Shown here: positions 15,803 to 24,189 of the stretch, piece by piece | How the letters are laid out: every line of letters begins with the position of its first letter | How positions within the stretch are numbered: position 1 is the stretch's first letter | Origin: Ardenticatenales bacterium | GTDB lineage: Bacteria; Chloroflexota; Anaerolineae; Ardenticatenales; Ardenticatenaceae | Direction: 5' to 3' | Assembly: GCA_020634795.1 (NCBI GenBank) | Contig: JACKAZ010000018.1 | Location: 1 to 40,032 of the forward strand | DNA length: 40,032 nt | Notes under the pieces: generated by a model | Databases searched by the model: none | Seen by the model: only the letters and a program-made list of their open reading frames with translations | Told to the model about the DNA's origin: nothing | Translations under genes and position numbers: made by a program

Positions 15803-16677
15803 CCACGCCGCCCCTTGTCGTCATCACCGGCGCTGGCACGGGGTTGGGACGTGCCACCGCCCTGCATCTCGCCCAGCGGGGGATGCGGGTCTACGCCACC
15901 GTGCCCACGCTCGACCAAGCGCCCGCCTTGGCCGCAGCGGCGCAGGCGGCGGGCGTCAGCCTAGAGATCGTGCAGCTTGACGTGACCGATCAGGGCAGCA
16001 TCGACGCGGCCCATCGTCAGATCATCGCCGAGGACACCCCCTTTGCATTGATCAACAATGCGGCGATCGCGCTGCGCGGCTATTTCGAAGATCTGCTGCC
16101 CGAAGAGATCGAGCGGGCCTTTGAGGTCAATGTGCTGGGCACGATGAAGGTGATTCGCACCTTTTTGCCCGAGATGCGACGGGCGCGACGGGGCCGCCTG
16201 TTAATCATCACTTCGGTGGGCGGTCGAATCGCCTCGCTGGGGGTGAGCGGCTACTGCGCCACGAAATTCGCCCAAGAGGGGATGGCCGAGTGCCTCCAGC
16301 AAGAGCTTAAGCCCTTCGGCATCGATGTCGTGATCGTGGAGCCTGCCATCATCGCGACGGAACGCTTTGGGGCGAACCGAGGCTATGCGGCCAACGCCTT
16401 CGACCCGCAGAGTCCGTACCACGACCGCTTCCGCGCCTCCCAGCGGCTCACCGATCGGTTGGTCGCCAGTTCCCCGACGACCGCGCAGGATGTGGCGCTG
16501 GCCATCGAGGCCGCGTTGACCACGAAGCGGCCCAAGCTGCGGTACGCGGTGGGCCGACGGGCGCGCGTCGTACTGGCGGCGCGGCGGCTGCTGCCCGCGC
16601 CCCTCTTTGATCGCCTCTATTTCGGCGAGGCGATGCGGCGGGTGACCGCCGAAGCCAAGCAGTTGGAGAGCGCCTAA
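15799..16677 (+). CDS. Short-chain dehydrogenase/reductase (second of tandem pair)
   Basis: 292 residues starting in the overlap with the first SDR. Motifs are TGAGTGLG for the cofactor, NNAA in place of NNAG, ITSVGGR with the catalytic Ser, and YCATK. It is clearly paralogous to the preceding protein (ALRGYFEDL and PEEIERAFEVNVLGTMK blocks align). Both end with a basic, hydrophobic C-terminal stretch (LRYAVGRRARVVLAARRLLP here) that could associate with membrane. The two enzymes may act as a heteromer or on successive positions of the chain. Three bases separate its stop from the glycosyltransferase start. Confidence 0.85.
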   Translation: MTTPPLVVITGAGTGLGRATALHLAQRGMRVYATVPTLDQAPALAAAAQAAGVSLEIVQLDVTDQGSIDAAHRQIIAEDTPFALINNAAIALRGYFEDLLPEEIERAFEVNVLGTMKVIRTFLPEMRRARRGRLLIITSVGGRIASLGVSGYCATKFAQEGMAECLQQELKPFGIDVVIVEPAIIATERFGANRGYAANAFDPQSPYHDRFRASQRLTDRLVASSPTTAQDVALAIEAALTTKRPKLRYAVGRRARVVLAARRLLPAPLFDRLYFGEAMRRVTAEAKQLESA

Positions 16678-16680
16678 CAG

Positions 16681-18012
16681 ATGGCACGCTTTCTGTTTGC
16701 GGTGCTGCCCCTTGCGGGTCATCTGGCGCCCAATTTGGCCGTCGCCCAAGCGTTGCGCCAACAGGGCCATCAGGTGCTGCTTTACAGTGGCGCGAGTGTA
16801 GCTGACGCGGCAGCGGCCCGTGATTTGGACTTTGCCCCCTTCATCGCGCTGGACGAGGAAGCGATACACGGCACGATCCGCGAAATCGCCATCGCCCGCG
16901 CCCCGTGGCAGTTGCGGCGACTCTGGCGACAGATCCTGATCGAAAGCATCGAGGCGCAATTGAGCGACTTGGCCCCACTGCTGGATACGTGGCAACCGGA
17001 CGTGATCGTCTGCGATCCCCTGCTGTGGGGGCCCATCGTGGTGCTCCACGAGCGGGAACCGATCCCCGTGGCCATCCTCTCTTATGTGGCGGCCTGTGTC
17101 CTGCCGGGTGACGATGCCCCCCTGCTTGGCCTCTCGTTGCCCGCAGCGCAGGGGGGCGCAATGCGCCTGGCGCGGCGGAGCGTGCGCTGGTTGATTGATC
17201 AGGTCGCCACTGGGGTTCGGCGGGAGGTCAACGCCATTCGCCAGCGCTTCGCGCTGCCCCCCATTCCCGATTCGGTGACCGCCTACACGGGTAGGCTGCC
17301 GCTCTATCTGATGCCCGGCAGCCGCGACTTTGATTATGCGCGCCAGGATTTGCCGGCGTCGGTTCATTATGTAGGCTTGCTGGAGTGGCAAAGCGGACCG
17401 CCGCCCGCCCCCCCCGCATGGTTACAAGCTTATCAAAAAGAGCGCCCTTTGGTCTACGTGACCGAAGGGTCGGTCCATTCGCGGCAACCCCACCTGCTTC
17501 AAGCCGCCGTCAACGGGCTGGGCGAGCTGCCGATCGATCTCATTCTAACCACGGGGCGACATCGGCACGTGGGCGAGTTATCACTCGGCCCCATCCCCGC
17601 CAACGTCCGTGTCGAATCGTGGGTTCCCCATCGTGCGCTGTTCCCCCATGTCGATGTCGTGGTGACGACAGGGGGATCGGGAACCGTGCTGGGCGCACTG
17701 GCCGAAAACATCCCCCTTGTTGTCTCTCCAACCGATTGGGATCAGCCAGAAAATGCGTGGCGCGTCGCGGCAGCGGGCGCAGGCATACGCATCGCGGCAA
17801 GCCGCTGCACGGGGAGCCGCCTCCGTGCTGCGGTGGAAGCGCTGTTGACCGACGCCTCGTACCGTCGCGCGGCACAGCACTTGGGGGAATCACTGCGGAA
17901 AGCAGACGGTGCTTTCGAAGCGGCGCATCTTCTGGCGCAGCTTGCAAACGGCGGGCAAGCGGCGCCGAGTGGGGCCATGGTGGAAGACGCTTACCAGGAG
18001 ACCCTCTCATGA
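16681..18012 (+). CDS. GT-B glycosyltransferase, MGT/UGT-like (GT1)
   Basis: 443 residues. The N-terminal LAGHLAPNLAVAQAL matches the acceptor-side GHxxP motif of macrolide-type glycosyltransferases. The C-terminal donor domain has VYVTEGS, WVPHRALFPHVDVVVTTGG, then SGTVLGALAENIPLVV and DWDQPENAWRV, the usual DQ..NA donor loop. Two hydrophobic stretches before the donor domain could touch the membrane. The His normally seen before the GG of the donor motif is Thr here (TTGGSGT). It probably attaches a sugar from a nucleotide donor to a hydroxyl of the polyketide or lipid product. GGAGAG lies about 10 bases before the ATG. The stop overlaps the next start by ATGA. Confidence 0.85.
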   Translation: MARFLFAVLPLAGHLAPNLAVAQALRQQGHQVLLYSGASVADAAAARDLDFAPFIALDEEAIHGTIREIAIARAPWQLRRLWRQILIESIEAQLSDLAPLLDTWQPDVIVCDPLLWGPIVVLHEREPIPVAILSYVAACVLPGDDAPLLGLSLPAAQGGAMRLARRSVRWLIDQVATGVRREVNAIRQRFALPPIPDSVTAYTGRLPLYLMPGSRDFDYARQDLPASVHYVGLLEWQSGPPPAPPAWLQAYQKERPLVYVTEGSVHSRQPHLLQAAVNGLGELPIDLILTTGRHRHVGELSLGPIPANVRVESWVPHRALFPHVDVVVTTGGSGTVLGALAENIPLVVSPTDWDQPENAWRVAAAGAGIRIAASRCTGSRLRAAVEALLTDASYRRAAQHLGESLRKADGAFEAAHLLAQLANGGQAAPSGAMVEDAYQETLS

Positions 18013-20111
18013 ACCTTAAGGAAAACAGTATTCGGATCGGTTACGTGGCCCTGTTGCTGCTCTCGCTGCTGCTGCTTGTTCCCACGCCCACCGCGACGCT
18101 GCAGGGGCAAGGCGGGCTACCCGCCGCGACCCAGTTTGAGCGCATGGTGGATGACGGCTTTGGGGATGTGACCAACAGTACGGCGTGGTCGATGCTCTGG
18201 TGGAACGATGCGCTGTATCTGGGCACGGCGCGTGCCATGACCTGCTGGACGGTGCTTGCCATCCACCTGATTTTCCCGACCATTCCCTATCCCCCCGAGG
18301 ACCCCGATTTGGTCTGCCTTGATCCCATCACCGAGATGGATCTGAGCGCGGAACTTTGGCGTTGGGACGTAACGGGGGGCTGGCAACAGATTTATAAAGC
18401 GCCCACCGTTGTGCCGGTGCCGGGCAGCAGCAGCCTGACGGGGCGCGACGTGGGCTATCGGGAGATCGCGCTTTTCCAAGAGAACGATGGCGAAGTGGCG
18501 GCCTATATCTCTACCACCTACCCCAAAGCGGTCAATCCCGATGCCTATCCGCCGCCACGCATTCTGCGCTCCACCGATGGCACGAACTGGGACGCGCTGC
18601 CGCAAGCGGCGGGGACCATCCTCGGCGATTACGATCAGGCCAGCTTTCGTGCCATCCTCGATTTCGATGACCGCTTCTTCATCGTAGCGGCGAAGATCGA
18701 AGGGGGCGGGCCGCTATGGGAAGCCAGCGACCCCGAGCAGGGCAACAACGCCTTCACGGTCGTGACGCCCGATGGTCTTGACCTCTACAGCTTGGCCGAT
18801 TATAACAACCAACTCTATGTCGGCACGTCAAATACCATTAACCCGGGTGACCCCAAGGCGCCCAATCCTGCGGGCTACGAGGTACTCCGCACGGATGCCA
18901 CCGGCAGCCCGCCTTACACCTTCGAATCGGTGGTGCCCCCTGGCGCGTACTCGACCGCCAACCCTCCGCCCCGTGTGGCGGTCTCCATGGCGCAGTACGA
19001 CGGCCGTTTGTATACCGGGTCCAACCTGCCGGTCGAGCTGATCCGTGTCAACCCCGATAACAGTTGGGATCTGATCGTGGGCGATCCCCGGACCGGCCCG
19101 AATGGCCTGATAGCGCCGCTGAGTGGTTACGGATCGGGCTTCGACTGGGAGTATACCATTCATATTTGGCGCATGATCGAGCACGATGGGCTCCTGTTCA
19201 TCGGGACCGCCGATTCCTCGACGGAAGTTCGCTTCGATCCGGCGTTGATCGGCCTAGAGGCATTCATCGGGGGTGACCTCTACGTCAGCGATGACGGGAT
19301 TACCCTCTACCCGATCACGCTGAATGGCTTCGACGATCAGTTCAATATGGGTTTCCGCACCCTTCAGAATACGCCTTATGGGCTGTTCATCGGCACCCAT
19401 AACCCATGGCAAGGGGCCGAGGTCTGGCGACTCCCCGCCTTGTCAGAGCGGATTTACCTGCCCCTCGTGGCGCGTTCGGGCGGGGGAGAACAAGTACCCC
19501 CGTCCGCCACGGGTCACCACGCCGTGCACCCGCTGCTGGCCGATCGGGCCACCCGCTTGATGGTGGAGCCGACCGTGCGCGGCAACCTGATCTCTTGGGA
19601 GCCCCCTTACGCGGGCGCGAGGGTCGCCCTCTACCGTATCGACCTGGGGCCGGACGGGGCGACCGAGAGGGAGCTTGCCCGTACCACCGACGCTTACTTC
19701 CTGGATGAATCGGCATTGGCAAACCAGTCATACCGCTACTACGCGGTGGCCGAGCGTGCCGACGGCAGCCCTGCGGGCGCTTCCAACCTCGTAACCCTGC
19801 CCCTGTCACAATCCCCCATCACACCCGAACGTCTGGAGGCCTTTATCGCACAATGGTCCAGTGAAGCGGCGGCTCACAACCTGTTGTTTGAGTTGCGGCA
19901 GCAGAGCCAGAACGCCGACCTTGAAGGTGTACGCACTGCCTTCGAGCAGATCGAACGCTCTTACCACCAGATGCCCGACCTCCCAACGTGGCGTCAGGCG
20001 GATGTCCAGTACCTCTTGGATCTATTCGCCCGACGACTCGGGTTGGCGGAGCAAAACATGTTAGATGTCGAACAATTGTCCACAGCATCCCCCAACAGGA
20101 CAACCAGATAA
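18009..20111 (+). CDS. Secreted LYVGT beta-propeller protein, paralog 1
   Basis: 700 residues from the ATG in the glycosyltransferase stop. An N-terminal signal peptide (hydrophobic run of leucines after IGYVA) is followed by ~450 residues of propeller-like repeats with WWNDALYLGT, YNNQLYVGT, YDGRLYTGS, HDGLLFIGT and GLFIGT strands. A signature PYPPEDPDLVC follows an earlier Cys (MTCW), so a disulfide is likely. RIYLPLVARS then leads into a fibronectin-III-like domain (ISWEPPYAG ... YRYYAVAERADGS) and a ~80-residue helical C-terminus with PTWRQADVQYLLDLFARRLGLAEQ. No catalytic motif was found. It shares all these parts, in order, with the genes at 20142 and 27478. Its coupling to the glycosyltransferase links the family to the island. 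Function unknown. Confidence 0.8.
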   Translation: MNLKENSIRIGYVALLLLSLLLLVPTPTATLQGQGGLPAATQFERMVDDGFGDVTNSTAWSMLWWNDALYLGTARAMTCWTVLAIHLIFPTIPYPPEDPDLVCLDPITEMDLSAELWRWDVTGGWQQIYKAPTVVPVPGSSSLTGRDVGYREIALFQENDGEVAAYISTTYPKAVNPDAYPPPRILRSTDGTNWDALPQAAGTILGDYDQASFRAILDFDDRFFIVAAKIEGGGPLWEASDPEQGNNAFTVVTPDGLDLYSLADYNNQLYVGTSNTINPGDPKAPNPAGYEVLRTDATGSPPYTFESVVPPGAYSTANPPPRVAVSMAQYDGRLYTGSNLPVELIRVNPDNSWDLIVGDPRTGPNGLIAPLSGYGSGFDWEYTIHIWRMIEHDGLLFIGTADSSTEVRFDPALIGLEAFIGGDLYVSDDGITLYPITLNGFDDQFNMGFRTLQNTPYGLFIGTHNPWQGAEVWRLPALSERIYLPLVARSGGGEQVPPSATGHHAVHPLLADRATRLMVEPTVRGNLISWEPPYAGARVALYRIDLGPDGATERELARTTDAYFLDESALANQSYRYYAVAERADGSPAGASNLVTLPLSQSPITPERLEAFIAQWSSEAAAHNLLFELRQQSQNADLEGVRTAFEQIERSYHQMPDLPTWRQADVQYLLDLFARRLGLAEQNMLDVEQLSTASPNRTTR

Positions 20112-20141
20112 TGCATCGAGTCACAGATTCAAGGAGATAAA

Positions 20142-22316
20142 ATGAATCGCCTGCGTAAAATCGCAAAATATCTCAGCATTGTGGGGCTGCTGTCAGTCGC
20201 CTTGCTGGTGCTTGCGCCCCAAGGGCAAGCGGATGCCCCGCCCGACCTTGCTGGCGTAGGGAGCAGCATCGGGACCTTCACAGAGATCGCGCCCCAAGGC
20301 TTTGGGGACCCGGTCAACAACGTCTCTTGGGCCATGATTTGGTGGAACGATTATCTCTACGTCGGCACCAACCGAGCGTGGTACTGCTGGTCGCAGTGGT
20401 CACTCCACGTCAACTACCCCTTCCTCTATCCGTACCCGCCGACCGACCCTGATATGGACTGTGCCGATCCGATCACGGACATGGATCTGCGGGCAGAGAT
20501 TTGGCGCTGGACGCCGGGTGGGACATGGGAGCGGGTCTATCAATCGCCCGCCAACGTGTCGATTCCCGGCACCTCCCAATTCACGGCGCGCGATGTCGGC
20601 TATCGAAGCATGGGCCTTTGGACAGAGGATGACGGCACGGAAGCGCTTTACGTGGGCAGCGTTTACCCCAAGGCGATCAATCCCGACAACTATCCGCCCC
20701 CGCGAATCTTGCGGACGGAAGATGGCGTCAACTGGGAGGCGATCCCGCAAGATACCGGCACGCTCATGGGCGACTACGACAGTGCCAGTTTCCGAGGGAT
20801 CGTGACTTATAACGACCAGTTCTTCATCGTGGCCGCCACCATCCAAGGCTCCGGCCCGGTCTGGGTGTCGGAGAACCCCAGTGCGGGGAACAACGCTTTC
20901 GCGGTCGCTACCCCGCCCGAGCTGGATGTCTTCGAGATGATCCCCTACAACGGGTACCTCTATGTCGGGACGAACGATCCGCTTGTTCCGTTCGGGGCCG
21001 ACGCGAGCGGAGAAACGCCGGAGGACATCTACGGCTACACCGTGCAACGCACCACGGCAGAGGGGCCATTGCCCTACCAGTTCGAGATGATTGTCGATGA
21101 AGGCGCCTATCTGGAACCCCCCAGCCGCGCGGTGGTCTCGATGCAGGAGTATAACGGGATGCTCTATGTCGGCACGGACAAACCCGCAGAACTGATCCGC
21201 GTTCACCCCGATGATAGCTGGGAGTTGATCGTGGGATCGCCGCGCAACACGCCGCTCGGCCCGATGGTTCCGCTCAGTGGCTACGATGCGGGCTTCAACT
21301 GGCCGGTCTACAACATCCACCTCTGGCGGCAAGAGGTCTTTGACGGCGTGCTCTTTGTGGGTACGGCGGACCAATCGACGCTGGATCGCAACATCGCCAA
21401 CCCGCCCGACCCCTCGAAATACGGCTACGACCTCTACTACACCGATGACGGGATCAACTTCTACCCGATCACGGTCAATGGCATGGGCGATATGTTCCAG
21501 ATGGGAATCCGCACCTTCGCCACGAGCGAAGATGCGATCTACTACGGAACCTCCAGCTTCTGGACCGGCTTACGCGTCTACGAAATGCAGTCGTCGACCA
21601 ACGCCTCCGCCCTCTACCTTCCGCTCGTCAGCCGTGGCAACGGCTCAGGGCAAACCGTGGCATCGTCCGCACCGGCAAGTCGCCCCACTGCCGAGGCCCC
21701 CGCGCGGGACTACAAAATGTTCGACAGCTCTCGCCCGACGCGGCTGATGGCGGAGCCAACGACGAACGGCACCCTGCTCTCGTGGGACGCGCCCGCGAAC
21801 GCCGCTCACTTCGAACTGTTCCGACAGGTGGTCATTCCGGACCCCGAACATGAGGGCTACTGGTTGCCGCAGGCCAGCGAAGCGCTGGGCAGCACCACGG
21901 ATCGCTATTTCGTTGACGAGCGCGCCTCAACCGACCAACATCTGCGCTACTTCGTGATCGCGGTCGATGGGGAGGGCCATCGCTCACAACCGTCCAATTT
22001 CTCGGGGACGCCGTTGAGCGCCCCCGCCACCACCGTCTCTCTGCTCAGCGACCGCTTCAGTGCGTGGGGCATCGCGGCCCGCCCCGTCGTCGAAGCCAGC
22101 CTGTTGCAACCGCTGGACGAAGTGGAAAACCACATTCAGGCGGGAGAGCTGGCGGAGGCACGCGCTCAGCTCGACGGGATGCGTGCGCGTTTGACGGCGA
22201 ACCCCGGACTGCCCACCTGGCGGGCCACCGACGCCGAAGTCTTGACCCATCAGCTCGAACGGCGCATCTGGTTGGCCCAGCTCGGGTTGCTGCCAGCCGA
22301 GGCGCTCACCGACTAA
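20142..22316 (+). CDS. Secreted LYVGT beta-propeller protein, paralog 2
   Basis: 724 residues; AAGGAG at 20131-20136 sits 5 bases before the ATG. The signal peptide runs through SVALLVLAPQGQADA. Propeller strands include WWNDYLYVGT, YNGYLYVGT, YNGMLYVGT and VFDGVLFVGT. The conserved Cys pair (WYCW and PYPPTDPDMDC) is kept. After ALYLPLVSRGNGSG come an Fn3-like domain (LLSWDAPANAAHFELFRQ ... LRYFVIAVDGEG) and a helical tail with PTWRATDAEVLTHQLERRIWLAQ. The closest relative in the window is paralog 1, 30 bases upstream, so the pair arose by tandem duplication. It is probably extracellular or surface-located; role unknown. Confidence 0.8.
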   Translation: MNRLRKIAKYLSIVGLLSVALLVLAPQGQADAPPDLAGVGSSIGTFTEIAPQGFGDPVNNVSWAMIWWNDYLYVGTNRAWYCWSQWSLHVNYPFLYPYPPTDPDMDCADPITDMDLRAEIWRWTPGGTWERVYQSPANVSIPGTSQFTARDVGYRSMGLWTEDDGTEALYVGSVYPKAINPDNYPPPRILRTEDGVNWEAIPQDTGTLMGDYDSASFRGIVTYNDQFFIVAATIQGSGPVWVSENPSAGNNAFAVATPPELDVFEMIPYNGYLYVGTNDPLVPFGADASGETPEDIYGYTVQRTTAEGPLPYQFEMIVDEGAYLEPPSRAVVSMQEYNGMLYVGTDKPAELIRVHPDDSWELIVGSPRNTPLGPMVPLSGYDAGFNWPVYNIHLWRQEVFDGVLFVGTADQSTLDRNIANPPDPSKYGYDLYYTDDGINFYPITVNGMGDMFQMGIRTFATSEDAIYYGTSSFWTGLRVYEMQSSTNASALYLPLVSRGNGSGQTVASSAPASRPTAEAPARDYKMFDSSRPTRLMAEPTTNGTLLSWDAPANAAHFELFRQVVIPDPEHEGYWLPQASEALGSTTDRYFVDERASTDQHLRYFVIAVDGEGHRSQPSNFSGTPLSAPATTVSLLSDRFSAWGIAARPVVEASLLQPLDEVENHIQAGELAEARAQLDGMRARLTANPGLPTWRATDAEVLTHQLERRIWLAQLGLLPAEALTD

Positions 22317-22327
22317 TCGCAGCCAAG

Positions 22328-22361
22328 GCCCCACTCCGTCCGGCGCCGGACGGAGTGGGGC
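22328..22361 (+). other. Perfect 34-bp palindrome (17-bp arms, no loop)
   Basis: It lies 12 bases after paralog 2. The two halves, centred between 22344 and 22345, are exact reverse complements: the left half begins GCCCCACTCC and the right half ends GGAGTGGGGC. As RNA this is a very stable GC-rich hairpin, but no T-tract follows, so it is not a standard intrinsic terminator. It may be a terminator variant, a processing hairpin or a protein-binding site. Confidence 0.6.
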
Positions 22362-22429
22362 GGATCAACCCGCGCCTCGTATCATTTGGCGCGAATCAAC
22401 CGTCGCCTTGCTCATCAAAAGGAGATTTT

Positions 22430-23740
22430 GTGAACTCTCAGCCCAACGTGATCTTTCTGGTGGTGGATACCCTACGCGCCGACCATCTTGGCTGCTACGG
22501 CTATCATCACAACACCAGCCCCCATATCGACCGCTTGGCCAGCCAGGGTGTCTTGGCCGAACATCTCTACTGCGCCGCCATCCCGACCCAACCCTCGTTT
22601 ACCACGATGTTAACCGGCCAACATCCGATCACGCATGGGATTGTGGCGCATGGGGGCAAGAACCAACTGGGGAAAGGGGCACCCTATCTCTCTCAGGAAT
22701 TTCTGCGCGCGGGTTATACCACCTGTGCGGTCGACAACTTGGTCCGCGAACGGCAATGGTTTGTGCGCGGCTGGGAATACTACATCGACCCCAGCCTACG
22801 ACGTACACTGCTGCTTGGGGTAACGGTGGAACAACTGCACGCCCGCGCCTTGCCGTGGCTCCACCATCACAAGGATGAACCGTTCCTCATGTTCATCCAC
22901 TATTGGGATCCCCACTGGCCGTTGGATCCGCCCGAAAAATATCGCGATCTATTCTATGATGGCGCGAATCCGACCGATCCTGAGAACCGCGCCATGGAAG
23001 AGTGGTGGGATCATCCGCTTGGCGCCATCGCCCACGACACGTGGCTGCGCCGTCCCGAGGGGCTGATCACCGATCCAGACTACGTACGAGCGATGTATGA
23101 CCAAGAGATTCGCCGCTTGGACGATGGCATCGGGGCACTGCTGGATACGCTGGACGAGCTGGGATTGAGCGACAACACCCTGGTGGTGCTGACCGCCGAC
23201 CACGGCGAAAGCATGACCGAACATGATATCTTCTTTGCCCATCATGGGTTGTATGATACGGTGGTGCATGTCCCGTTGATCGCACGCTGGCCCGGCAAAA
23301 TCCCCGCAGGCCGACGGGTGTCGCCGCTGATTTCGACCCATGATCTGGCCCCCACCCTGCTGGAAGCCGCAGGGCTGCCCATCCCCAACAGCATGGATGG
23401 GAAGAGCGCGTGGTCGTTGCTCAATGGGGCGAGCGAGACGGGGCAACACGACAGCTTGGTGAGCGTGGAATGTACGTGGCAGGGCAAATGGAGCATTCGA
23501 AACGAGCGGTACAAGTTCATTCTGGCCCGCTTCCCAGACCTCTACGACGGCCCGATGCGTGAACTGTACGACATGCAGGCCGACCCCGACGAGAGCCACA
23601 ACTTGGTCGAGGCGCAGCCGGAATTGGCGTCCCAACTCGAAAGCGAACTGGAGCGCTGGATTCAAACGCGCCTTGACGCACAGGGCAAAAGTCAAGACCC
23701 CGTCCTGGAGCAGGGCGTAACGCTGGGTGCGTTTGGCTGA
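22430..23740 (+). CDS. Sulfatase-fold hydrolase (alkaline phosphatase superfamily), Thr in place of formylglycine residue
   Basis: 436 residues from a GTG at 22430 with AAGGAG 5 bases upstream; the frame is open further back but without a ribosome site. FLVVDTLRADHLGCYGY is the first metal motif. TPHIDRLA-like TSPHIDRLA and LTADHGES with HHGLYD follow the sulfatase layout. The nucleophile region reads IPTQPSFTTMLTG: the C/S-x-P-x-R formylglycine motif is absent and Thr53 is the likely nucleophile. It could therefore be a phosphodiesterase, phosphoglycerol transferase-like enzyme or phosphonate hydrolase rather than a true sulfatase. No signal peptide is seen. It is the second alkaline-phosphatase-superfamily gene in the region. 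Confidence 0.8.
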   Translation: MNSQPNVIFLVVDTLRADHLGCYGYHHNTSPHIDRLASQGVLAEHLYCAAIPTQPSFTTMLTGQHPITHGIVAHGGKNQLGKGAPYLSQEFLRAGYTTCAVDNLVRERQWFVRGWEYYIDPSLRRTLLLGVTVEQLHARALPWLHHHKDEPFLMFIHYWDPHWPLDPPEKYRDLFYDGANPTDPENRAMEEWWDHPLGAIAHDTWLRRPEGLITDPDYVRAMYDQEIRRLDDGIGALLDTLDELGLSDNTLVVLTADHGESMTEHDIFFAHHGLYDTVVHVPLIARWPGKIPAGRRVSPLISTHDLAPTLLEAAGLPIPNSMDGKSAWSLLNGASETGQHDSLVSVECTWQGKWSIRNERYKFILARFPDLYDGPMRELYDMQADPDESHNLVEAQPELASQLESELERWIQTRLDAQGKSQDPVLEQGVTLGAFG

Positions 23741-23805
23741 GCGTGTAACGTCCGCGCCACGCGCGGTTGTGACAACATGGACTGAGATATCAGAAGGAAC
23801 CAATA

Positions 23806-24186
23806 ATGAGCAACAAAGATTACGCCGCCCGTGTGCGCGACTATGTCACGGCACTCAACAATCAGGACCTCGACCACTGTCTCGCGCTTTACACCGATGA
23901 TGCGGTGATCCATTTTCAGCCCGGCATCTTCCGCAACAAGAGCGCCGTTGAAGAGTGGCACAAGGGTCGTTTCAAAGCCGAGTTAGAGATCATTGACGTC
24001 AAATCGGTGGAGAGTCTGGACGAGAACACGGTGGTTCTGCAGGGGGCGGCCACCAGCAAGCGGCTCAAACGCTGGCGGATCAACCAGCTTCAAGGAACCG
24101 CAACTTTCAGCTTTGATCCGACCGTCGACAAGGTGCGAGAGCTGCGCTTCGCGCTCTCCGGCCAGAATTTCTTGGAGGGTTGGTAA
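23806..24186 (+). CDS. SnoaL / NTF2-like small protein
   Basis: 126 residues with the start-helix pattern YAARVRDYVTALNNQDLDHCLALYTDDAVIHFQPG, typical of SnoaL-like and NTF2-fold proteins, followed by beta strands (NTVVLQGAATSKR, GTATFSFDP). The family includes polyketide cyclases, isomerases and small hydrolases, but also many binding proteins, so the function here is open. GAAGGA precedes the ATG by about 7 bases. The gene is followed within 3 bases by the transporter, suggesting cotranscription. Placement beside a PKS island makes a role in tailoring possible but unproven. Confidence 0.75.
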   Translation: MSNKDYAARVRDYVTALNNQDLDHCLALYTDDAVIHFQPGIFRNKSAVEEWHKGRFKAELEIIDVKSVESLDENTVVLQGAATSKRLKRWRINQLQGTATFSFDPTVDKVRELRFALSGQNFLEGW

Positions 24187-24189
24187 GGG

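Noticed and set aside
17385..18008. Upstream extension of the first LYVGT protein into the glycosyltransferase gene
   Set aside because: The signal peptide begins at the ATG at 18009, which overlaps the glycosyltransferase stop in the same ATGA pattern as its neighbours.
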